Assembly (NCBI GenBank): GCA_033977485.1
Contig: CM066994.1
Coordinates: 45,409,155 to 45,473,154, forward strand
Direction: 5' to 3'
DNA: 64,000 bases
Origin: Hydrangea macrophylla
Lineage: Eukaryota; Streptophyta; Magnoliopsida; Cornales; Hydrangeaceae
Under the pieces are notes generated by a model. It ran no database searches and was not told the origin of the DNA. It saw only the letters and a program-made list of their open reading frames with translations. This document shows, piece by piece, positions 30,701 to 42,700 of this stretch. The position numbers and the translations under genes are program-made. Position 1 is the first letter of the stretch. Each line of letters begins with the position of its first letter.

Positions 30701-33700
30701 CTAGTAATGACTCATCATCTTCTCCAAGTATCAAAACAAGAAAATAGATGCATAGGAGAGGAATTTCGGCCATTAGAGAGGAGCTCCACCGTCTCCGCCG
30801 TCTTCATCGTCTCGTCGCCGTTTCGTCGCCGTCGGTACACCGTTTTGCAAACCGAGACCGTATTCGGACTCGTGGAGGTGAGAGGATCATCTCTATACAA
30901 TTCATTTTCAGTTTTGTTGACGTTTTCCATGACCATCTTTGACGTGCCGATATATTTATGTGAAATTGATATGTAGGAATATTATTGGAGTTAATTAGAG
31001 CTAAAATTAGAAAGGAATTTGGGGTTCTAGGCTTTAAATTGGAGCAATTTGTGAGGTGAGTACTCTAATCCTAACTTGGGTGTTAAATGGTGCTTATGTG
31101 ATATTGAGTATGATTAAAATGCTTAGTTCTTGAAGTTGTAGTTAAAGCATGTGTTAATTTGTGCTTAACATGTCAAATTTTGTGAAAATTGCTATATGAT
31201 GTGTTGATGTGCTTATGTGCTTAATTGGATCAATGGATGTCAAGTGTTAATCACCATTATTTAGCCCGTAGTAACGGGACGATGTTTTCCTCAAGAAAAA
31301 GGGGACGGTGGTGAAGACCACAACGATTGACTACGGTCACGTGAGAGTGTGTGTTTTCGCTATATGCGGCGTTGAAGTGAGAAAAGGCCCAGAATATTGG
31401 GTCCGATGCGATGGTGATTAAGTACTTGACATACTAGTTTATCGTTGTGTTGCTTATATATTGCATATGCACATTTCATACTCCATGGCATGGTTAAAGT
31501 ATTCACTAAGCGTAAGCTTAAAAACCAAAACTGTTTTCTGTGTGGTTATTGAATAACCACCGCAGGTACGGATCGTGGCGAGGAAAGGAAGTGATCGGGG
31601 ATCCGGGCAGAGCATCATCTTGTTTATATGTTTATAGGCATGTAAATATGTTAGTCTTGGTGGTAATGGACTCATGTTGTAGTTTGTAGTTGTAAATGAT
31701 TTTGTTGGAAGAACAAGTTGTACTTGAGGTTAAACTTCTTTTGGTATGTTGTAAAATGTCAAACACCCACTTGTAATGCTTTAGAATATAGTTTGGGAAC
31801 TTGTTAACATGTTGGGTGTTTTGTTCCTTTGAGTTTGGGTTGTTGAGCATTTGAACTCATGTCTTAAGATATGAACTTGAGGTTGATTTGGAAGTCATGT
31901 TGGTGAATGTTGAGTCTTGCTTGTTAATAGAATGTAAACTTGCTCTACCAAATGCATTTCTCATGAATCTTGATGATTAAGAGAACTTGCAAGTATTTGG
32001 AAATGAGTTTATGGAACCTCATGTGATAGATCTTTAGTTAATTAAATTGTTTTGGGAATTTTGAACTCATCTTGGCAAAAGAATTTCTATATTTTACTAC
32101 TTTGTGAAGTTGGTGTCAAGTTCTTCATTTGATTGAGATTTGTGGTGTGTTTAAAATATTTGTGCAAACTTAAACATGTAGTTGACATGATTATGAATGT
32201 TGGGAGGATGTTTACAAAAGTCTTTGAGATGTTTGAAATGAAAAATGGAAGTTGGAAAATGTTTGAGCTGATAAAACAGGGCTTTAGCAGCAGGAATTTC
32301 ACTTCTGCAGAATCCGGATCGATCCGGGTCTCGTGCGGATCGATCCGGGGCATCCAGAGGTGCAGAAAATGACTTTCTGCTAAATCCGGATCGATCCGGT
32401 TTTGGGGCGGATCGATCCGCTTTTCTGTTTTCAGCCCGTCTGCTTTTACGGAAATGGGCATAACTCTCTCTAGAAAATTCGAATTCCCGCGCCGTTTTTT
32501 GCGTTGGAACCGGGACTCAAAAACCTATCTTTTGGTATAAAATTTAATATATCTTATTAATGACCATTTTACCCTTGGGGGTTGTTTTGTCACAGTAAGG
32601 TTCTTTTATGTCATTTAAAACATGTGTTTCATAGTAATTCGCTTGTTTTCTTTGCTAATTAGTATAAATGATCACTTGTGGCATTGTTACACGTGTCCTA
32701 ATCCGTCGGGGCGGGTTGGGGTGTGACAATTTTTGGTATCAGAGCAATAGGTTAGAGCCTTTGGGGACGAGAGACGACGAATACGACGTGCAAATTGAAT
32801 AAAATAATACATAGTGACACGATCATGCATACACGTTTACTTAGCATGCTTTAAATGTTATTTAGCATGCACCGTGATTTATTTAAAAGTAACGTGCATG
32901 TATATACATCTTGTGGTGGGTGCCAGGCAAGGATGTCTGGAGGTGAAACCCCGTCTGCAGCTCGTATGGATAGAATAGAGGTAGTTATGGAAAAATTGGT
33001 AAGAGTGGCCGAAACTCAAGTTGTTGAGGAAGGACCTGGTTCGTCAAATCCAGGACCGAGGGTGGAACCGATAACGATTGTCACGTTCTACAAGCAAAAG
33101 CCAGGGCAGTTCAAAGGGGAATCCGATTCAATGAAGGCTGACCATTAGTTGACCGATATGAAGAGAATATTTCGTGTTTTGCCATGTTCAGAGGAACAGA
33201 AAGTCTTGTTTGCCTCCGATACCTTGAAAGAGGAAGCACAGAATTGGTGGACGTCAATATTAAGGCAAGGAGCACCGACTACCTGGAATGGGTTTATGGA
33301 AGAGTTCTCAAAACAATACATTCCTCGGTCTTTTAGTGAATCAAAGTCCCGAGAATTTTCTCATCTCAGTCAAGGTAATATGACCGTTAGAGACTATGCC
33401 GCTAAATTCACAAGTTTGGCCAGATTTGCAATGGAGTTGCTTCCGAACGAGTTCACTCGGGCAAGAAGATTTGAGGAAGGGCTCCGAGATGAAATCAGGG
33501 GAAGAGTGGATACACATCGGCTAGCAACATATTCAGAAGTACTAGATGTAGCCTTGATTGCTGAACGAGGTGTGTTGCCAACGGGGCAAGGTCAAACATT
33601 CAAGAGGCCGGGAGGTAGTCAATTCTAGGGACAAGGCAACTCTAAAAGACAAAGTTCTGGCAGTTCATTGGGAAGTGGGGGTAACAAACCCAAGTGTCAG

Positions 33701-36700
33701 ACTTGTGGTAAATATCACTGGGGAGTATGTAATATGTCTCCTATCATTTGCAACATCTGTCGACGACCGGGGCACATAGCAAGGGATTGTCCGAATCCAT
33801 CAAGACAAAGTATTACTCCGAGACCAAGTACAGATGATAGTGGAATAAGGTGTTATTCGTGTGGTGACCTGGGGCATCGAGAACGTAATTGTCCCAAGAG
33901 AAGACAAGGAGGTTCCAGCTCATCCATCGGTAGTGCACCAAGACAGAGACCATCTCAACAGCAATTCCAAGGGAGAGAGCAACGACAAGGAAGGTATTTT
34001 CAGCTCAAGCCTGGGGAGACCACTACGGCTGACACGGTAGTTTCAGGTATACTTTCTATTTGCTTGCAACCTGCCAATGTGTTGTTAGATTCAGGGTCAA
34101 CTCACTCTTTCGTATCACATCAATTGCTAAGAATTTAGACAAACCCTTAGAATTACTAGATTTTGACTTATCTATTGCACTTCCATCGGGAGCGCCACTA
34201 GTGAGTTCGGGTATCTTTAAAGCTTGTGGGATTGACGTAAGTGGTAGAAGGTTGTTTGTTGATTTAGTACCATTGGTCGTTCAACACTTCGACGTTATTT
34301 TGGGAATGGACTGGTTATCTGAAAATCATGCTATTATCGATTGTGAGAACAAGAGAGTAACATTTCGATTACCAAATCAAGATGAATTTTGTTTTCAAGG
34401 GACAGGTGTAGTATCACCGCCTTATTTGGTGTCAGCTGTCAAAGCTTGTCGTTTATTGAAAAATGGATGTCAAGGGTTTTTGTGTAGCATACTTGATGTT
34501 AGAAGTACTGAATTAAAGGTAGAAGATATACCTGTGGTCAAGGAATTTCCAGATGTTTTTCCAAAAGAGTTGTCGAGTGTGTTGATTGAGAGGGAAATTG
34601 AATTTGGGATAGATGTGATGCCGGGAACTCAACCGATTTCACGGGCACCGTATAGAATGGCACCGGTAGAGTTAAAGGAGTTGAAAACTCAGTTGCAAGA
34701 GTTACTTGATAAGGGGTTTATTCGGCCAAGTGTATCACCGTGGGGTGCACCGGTTTTATTTGTGAAGAAGAAAGACGGAACAATGCGAATGTGCATCGAC
34801 TACCGGGAGATCAATAAGGTAACCGCAAAGAATAAGTATCCATTGCCGCGTATTAATGATTTGTTTGATCAGTTAAAAGGGGCACAAGTCTTTTCGAAGA
34901 TTGACTTGAGATCCGGGTATCACCAGTTAAAGGTTAAAGCTGAAGATGTTGAGAAGACTGCTTTTAGAACTCGGTACGGGCACTATGAATTTCTTGTTAT
35001 GCCGTTTGGGGTCACAAATGCACCAGCCGTTTTATGGATTTGATGAATCGGGTGTTCAAGACACATCTAGACGAATTTGTGATTGTATTTATTGATGACA
35101 TTTTGATATATTCTAGAAGTCAGGAGGAACACGAGCGACACTTAAGGTTGGTTTTACAACGACTTAGAGAAAAGCAATTATTTGGGAAGTTAAAGAAAAG
35201 TGAATTCTGGTTAACAAGTGTTACATTTCTTGGACACGTGATTTCGAAGGATGGTGTTTCCTTAGACCCACAAAAGATAGAAGCCGTTAAAAATTGGTCA
35301 AGACCGACAAACGTTTTTGAAGTTCGAAGCTTCTTGGGGTTAGCCAGTTACTATAGAAAGTTCGTTCAAGATTTTTCTAGAATCGCGACTCCATTGACCC
35401 AGTTGATGAAAAAGGATATAGCCTTTGTGTGGAATAAAGAATGTGAAGAATGTTTTCAAAAGTTGAAAGACAAGTTGACTTCAGCACCGATATTGGCTAT
35501 TCCGTCAAGTACTGGAGGTTTTAGTATATACAGTGATGTTTCTCATCAGGGCTTAGGATGTGTACTAATGCAGGAAGGTAAAGTGATAGCATATGCTTCA
35601 AGGCAGTTGAGGACACACGAGAAGAATTATCCAACCCACGATTTGGAATTGGCGGCAGTGATCTTCGCATTAAAAATTTGGCGTCACTACCTGTACGGGG
35701 AAACGTGTGAAATATTTACTGATCACAAGAGTTTAAAATACTTGTTTACTCAGAGGGAATTGAACATGAGACAGAGAAGATGGCTCGAACTAATGAAAGA
35801 CTATGACTTGAAGATTCAGTACCATCCGGGTAAAGCTAACGTGGTTGCCGATGCATTGAGTCGAAAGTCGTCAGAAAATTTGGTTTATTCGTTAACAGCT
35901 CAAGTAAAGTTAGTACAAGAATTTGAACAATTGGAACTTAAAGTGATTCCAAGAATTCAAGATGGTTTAATGGCAGCTATCATAGCACAACCGAGTTTGA
36001 TTGATGAAATCAAGGTAAGTCAGCTTTTGGATCCAAATTTCAAGAAAATAGTTGAAGAGTTACCTGAGGGTAGACGGCCAGAGTTCAGTTTTCAGAATAA
36101 CGTGTTGAGGTATATTAATCGTTTATGTGTTCCTAATATCCAAGAGTTGAAACATAAGATTATGGAAGAAGCTCACAATACGAGGTATTCCGTGCATCCG
36201 GGTAGTACCAAGATGTATAGAGATTTGCGAGAAGTGTATTGGTGGAGTGGTATGAAACGAGAAGTTGCCAAATTTGTGGCTAAGTGTATAACTTGTCTTC
36301 GAGTGAAAATAGAACATCAACGACCCGCCGGAGAAGTACAACCGCTAGAGATACCGGAATGGAAATGGGAGCATATCACTATGGATTTTATAACAGGTTT
36401 GCCGCGATCTCCTAAGTCTAATGATAGTATTTGGGTGATCGTTGACCGATTGACGAAGTCAGCCCATTTCTTGCCAATCAAAACTCGTGATCCGACAAAG
36501 TTGGCAGAGCTTTATGTCAGAGAAATTATCAGATTACATGGGGCACCGGTATCCATTGTGTCAGATCGGGATACACGATTTGTGTCTAGATTTTGGGAGA
36601 GTTTACAAAAGGCAATGGGGACAGCCTTGCACTTTAGCACAGCTTTTCATCCTCAGACAGACGGTCAATCTGAACGAGTTATTCAGATTCTGGAAGATCT

Positions 36701-39700
36701 TCGAGGATGTGTTATGGATTTCAAGTTAGATTGGGAAACCCATTTACCATTGGTGGAATTCTCTTATAATAATAGCTTCCAAACAAGTATTGGGATGGCG
36801 CCTTATGGGGCATTGTATGGTCGAAAATGTAGATCACCGGTGTGTTGGACAGAAGTTGGGGAAAAACAACTTTTAGGACCCGAAATCGTGCAAATCACTA
36901 CCGACAAAATCAAGTTAGTTAAATAATGGCTACAAGTAGCTCAGAGTCGATATAAAAGTTACGCGGATACTAGAAGAAGACCGTTGGAATTCGAGGTAGG
37001 TGATTATGTTTTCTTGAAAGTATCGCCTTCGAAGGGCATAACACGGTTCGGAAAGCGGGGCAAGTTGAATCCGAGGTTCGTAGGACCTTATTTGATTTTG
37101 GATAGAGTTGGTCCTGTTGCATATCGGTTAGAATTGCCACAAGAGTTGGCTAACGTTCATAAAGTATTTCACGTTTCTATGTTAGATCGTTGCTTATCAG
37201 ATTCGAGTCACTGTATTACTCCAGAACCGTTGATGATTCGAGAAGACTTGACTTATGTTGAACATCCAGTTCGAATCCTAGACAGGAAAGATCAGGTGTT
37301 GAGAACCAAAGTTATTCCTCTGGTTATGGTATTATGGCGTAATCATTCGGTAGAGGAAGCGACATGGGAACGTGAAGACGAGATCCGAGAAAAGTATCCT
37401 TACTTGTTCGATTCTTAAGGTAAGAAAAGTTTGGGGACAAACTTCAAAAAGGGAGGGAGAAATGTAATACCCGCACCCGGATAAATGAGTTAATATCTGC
37501 TTAGCATGCATTAATTAGTATTTTAATAGCATGTGATAATTTGGGTAAGTACCAGTTACTTCGACGTGTTAAGTGCTTGTGAAAAGGGCACAGTTGGACG
37601 AATATGAAGTGGGACTCACGGGAGGTCCGGATTAACTAAATTACATTTAGTTGCATTTATATGATTAAATGAAAATTTGGTTAATTGCTTTAATATTTTA
37701 TTGCTAGTTGCAATATTTTATGGTGCCAGTATGAGTACCCATGTGAGAGAGAATAGGAACCGGATTCATAACTAGTAGGTTAATTAGCAACTTTACAAAA
37801 TATGTGGGACCACGTTTGGGACCCACGCGTGACATAGACAAATATCCACTTGGATATTAGGTAGTTAATACAATTATTTAGGGGATGTTATAATAAAGCT
37901 TAAAGAAATGTTGGGGTGTAAACATAAATAGGCAAAAGTTTGGCTAGGAAGCCTAAGAGAATGACACCTCTAGTAATGACTCATCATCTTCTCCAAGTAT
38001 CAAAACAAGAAAATAGATGCATAGGAGAGGAATTTCGGCCATTAGAGAGGAACTCCACCGTCTCCGCCGTCTTCGTCGTCTCGTCGGCGTTTCGTTGCCG
38101 TCGGTACACCGTTTTGCAAACCGAGACCGTATTCGGACTCGTAGAGGTGAGAGGATCGTCTCTATACAATTCATTTTCAGTTTTGTTGACGTTTTCCACG
38201 ACCGTCTTTGACGTGCCGATATATTTATGTGAAATTGATATGTAGGAATATTATTGGAGTTAATTAGAGCTAAAATTAGAAAGGAATTTGGGGTTCTAGG
38301 CTTTAAATTGGAGCAATTTGTGAGGTGAGTACTCTAATCCTAACTTGGGTGTTAAATGGTGCTTATGTGATATTGAGTATGATTAAAATGCTTAGTTCTT
38401 GAAGTTGTAGTTAAAGCATGTGTTAATTTGTGCTTAACATGTCAAATTTTGTGGAAATTGCTATATGATGTGTTGATGTGCTTATGTGCTTAATTGGGTC
38501 AATGGATGTCAAGTGTTAATCACCATTATTTAGCCCGTAGTAATGGGACGATGTTTTCCTCAAGAAAAAGGGGACGGTGGTGACGACCACAACGATTGAC
38601 TACGGTCACGTGAGAGTGTGTGTTTTCGCTATATGCGACGTTGAAGTGAGAAAAGGCCCAGAATATTGGGTCTGATGCGATGGTGATTAAGTACTTGACA
38701 TACTAGTTTATCGTTGTGTTGCTTATATATTGCATATGCACATTTCATACTCCATGGCATGGTTAAAGTATTCACTAAGCGTAAGCTTAAAAACCAAAAC
38801 TGTTTTCTGTGTGGTTATTGAATAACCACCGCATGTACGGATCGTGGCGAGGAAAGGAAGTGATCGGGGATTCGGGCAGAGCATCATCTTGTTTGTATGT
38901 TTATAGGCATGTAAATATGTTAGTCTTGGTGGTAATGGACTCATATTGTAGTTTGTAGTTGTAAATGATTTGGTTGGAAGAACAAGTTGTACTTGAGGTT
39001 AAACTTCTTTTGGTATGTTGTAAAATGTCAAACACCCACTTGTAATGCTTTAGAATATAGTTTGGGAACTTGTTAACATGTTGGGTGTTTTGTTCCTTTG
39101 AGTTTGGGTTGTTGAGCATTTGAACTCATGTCTTAAGATATGAACTTGAGGTTGATTTGGAAGTCATGTTGGTGAATGTTGAGTCTTGCTTGTTAATAGA
39201 ATGTAAACTTGCTCTACCAAATGCATTTCTCATGAATCTTGATGATTAAGAGAACTTGCAAGTATTTGAAAATGAGATTATGGAACCTCATGTTAGGGCT
39301 GCACATGGGTCGGGTCGGGTCGTGTCTCTACAGAACCGGAACCGACCCGATTATGAATGGTTCCATGTTTTGAGACCCAGACACGAACCGATGAGGTTTG
39401 GACACGACCCGACCCGACCCAGTAACTTTGGTTCGGGTTGGGTCGGGTCTGGGCCACAACCCAGTTTTTTTTTTTTTTTTTAATATATGTTTTTTCTTAT
39501 ATTTTATTTTATTATTATTTATATTTATATTCATTAGTGGATACCTATTCTTCTATGAATAATATATCCATTAAAAAGGTTGATGAGGGTGGAGAGTCAT
39601 GAAAAATTGAAAATTAATTTCCACCATTAGAAAGTGAATATAATGTTTTATATATTCATGGATATAATGATGTGCAACCTATAAAAGTTCAAATTAATAA

Positions 39701-42700
39701 GGTGGTTATGTTTGATATATTCATGGGTATAATGAAAAGAAAAATGAGTGCTTTGTCACCAAAATAAACAATTAATTAGCAAAAACAGTTTGTCAATTGA
39801 TTGGACCAGACCAGACCCGAACCGACCCAAACCCGACCCGAAACGACCCAAAATATTTATCTTATAATTGGACCCGAACCAGACCCGACCCGACCCATTT
39901 CATTTCCAACCCGACCCAATCGGGTCGGGTCGGGTCGGGTTGCGTGTTTTTGTGCAGCCCTACCTCATGTGATAGATCTTTAGTTAATTAAATTGTTTTG
40001 GGAATTTTGAACTCATCTTGGCAAAAGAATTTCTATATTTTACTACTTTGTGAAGTTGGTGTCAAGTTCTTCATTTGATTGAGGTTTGTGGTGTGTTTAA
40101 AATGTTTGTGCAAGCTTAAACATGTAGTTGACATGTTTATGAATGTTAGGAGGATGTTTATAAAAGTCTTTGAGATGTTTGAAATGAAAAATGGAAGTTG
40201 GAAAATGTTTGAGCTGATAAAACAGGGCTTTAGCAGCAGGAATTTCACTTCTGCAAAATCCGGATCTATCCGGGTCTCGTGCGGATCGATCCGGGGCATC
40301 CAGAGGTGTAGAAAATGACTTTCTGCTAAATCTGTATCGATCCGATTTTGGGGCGGATCGATCCGCTTTTCTGTTTTCAGCCCGTCGGCTTTTTACGGAA
40401 ATGGGCATAACTCTCTCTAGAAAATTCGGATTCACGCGCCGTTTTTTGCGTTGGAACCGGGACTCAAAGACCTATCTTTTGGTATAAAATTTAATATATC
40501 TTATTAATGACCATTTTACCCTTGGGGGTTGTTTTGTCACAGTAAGGTTCTTTTATGTCATTTAAAACATGTGTTTCATAGTAATTCGCTTGTTTTCTTT
40601 GCTAATTAGTATAAATGATCACTTGTGACATTGTTACACGTATCCTAATCCCGTCGGGGTGGGTTGGGGTGTGACATGAGAAGTACTAATAAATGAGAAA
40701 TTATTCGAGGAGACCCTCATACAATGTGATCGTGTTGGTGTTGGCAAATTTATCCAGTGTGTCACTTTATCTTGAAATTAATAATTATTAATAATTGTGT
40801 CACTTTAGTTTGGTTAGATGAAAAGTTACCCTTAGTTTAAAGGGAATTTTAGTCTAAAATTAATTATATAAAAGCTCTTTTGGTCTTAGATACAACTCGT
40901 TTTATAATTTAGTAAAACGTCCCTCAACAAAATTTGAAATTTCACATAACTAATATTGTGAATTTTTTTAACATAAAGATCCGATTTGATCGAGTTTAAC
41001 TAATAAGAGACTTAGAGTAAAATGAGTTGTCTTTTAAACTCAAATCATCCATGTGCGGGATTTTCTTTACCAAATTTCTATAATTTAAATTGTATATTAA
41101 CATTTTACAATTCAATATATATATATATAATGTAGATCATTAATCACGGTATTGAGATCTCATTAATGGAGGAAATGCTGGAGGCTGTGGAACACTTTTT
41201 CAGTCTCACATGGGAAGAGAAGATGAAATATGCTTCTGATGATGTTATGAATCCGGTTAGGTATGGAACAAGTTTGAATACATCCACAAAGCATGACCTT
41301 CATTGGAGGGACTACTTAAGGCATTTTGGCCATCCCATTCACACAACCTTTCACCTTTGGCCAAACAACCCCTCCAACTACAGGTAATTTACATTGATCC
41401 TTAGATTTACACCTATAATATCATTGTTTGCAAAATTTTGGTTCCCAATTGATGTGACAATACATTCACTTATAGTCTGATCTATTGAATTTTAGAGCAA
41501 GTGGTTTTAGAGGATTCAGTTATCGCATGAGTTGGAAAGTAAATTTGAGACACATATGAGAATTATATCATTCTTCTATTTCAAGTTCTTTTCTCACGGG
41601 CCTTGTTTTGAAATTTTTTTTTTTTTTTTTTTTAATTTTAACTATAATTAATGTTGATCTTGAATGATTCCCTTAGGAAAATTGTGGGGCCAGCCGTCCC
41701 ACTTTGTAAACATTAGATTGAATTTCACTATGTGCACTCATGTGCGACTCATTGAGGGCCAAAAGTGGAAGCTAAGTTGCATTTCTCAAACACAATGTCA
41801 AACCTATAGAAGTCTTTCAAAATCAAAACAAAGAAAAGATTTAGGGGAAAGTGACTCGATTTAGGGTTTAGATTGAGGAAGGCGTCCACTTTTGCCCCTC
41901 GTTAGGTTGAACATGAGCTACACCTGGTAAAGTTTCGTCGGGACGACTGGGTCTATTTGTGACTCGCTTCCATGAAATTTTGGCATTCAAAATTATAGGG
42001 ACTAAATTAAGACATGGATCAAACTTCAGAGAATTGTTTTGTAAGTAAGCCTTAATTTTATTTTAAAATATTTCATAAACTAGAATAATATTGTAGCTCC
42101 AAAATTTTTGGTAGTTGTATCACCTTAAGAGCGACGCTATGCTTCCCAAATTTGAATTTTAAATTTGGTTTCGAATATTGCTTTAACAATTATTATACCA
42201 GATGTCGTAGTAGTGGTTAGTGATACAACTGGCGTATCATTTGGGATTTTAATTTAGGAATCATAATTCATAGCCCCACTATAAATGTACTTTCACTAAG
42301 GATATCAATAGAGAAACCAAATTTGAGTGACAACCAAAAATGTCATTAATTTAGTATTCAATCCTAATTTGTACAAGGTACATAGCAAAAGAATTTCTAG
42401 AGGAAGTTTGGAAGCTGGCACTAAATATTGCAGGTGCAATATCAGAAGGATTAGGGCTTGACCCCAATTACATAGAGAAATCACTTGGTGAAGGTTGTCA
42501 AATTGTTGCCACTAATTATTACCCGCCATGTCCAGAGCCAAACAGGACCTTGGGACTCTCGGCTCATTCGGACCATGGGGGACTAACCATTTTGATGCAA
42601 AATGATGTTGATGGCTTACAAATTAAACATGGTGGAGAGTGGGTTGCTGTTGGGCATGTTCCTGGAACTTTTGTTGTCAACATTGGAGATTACTTAGAGG

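Noticed and set aside
30671..30976. 101-codon frame in the 5' LTR, repeated at 37940-38245
   Set aside because: LTR sequence; the two copies are paralogous LTR positions and no protein domain is seen.
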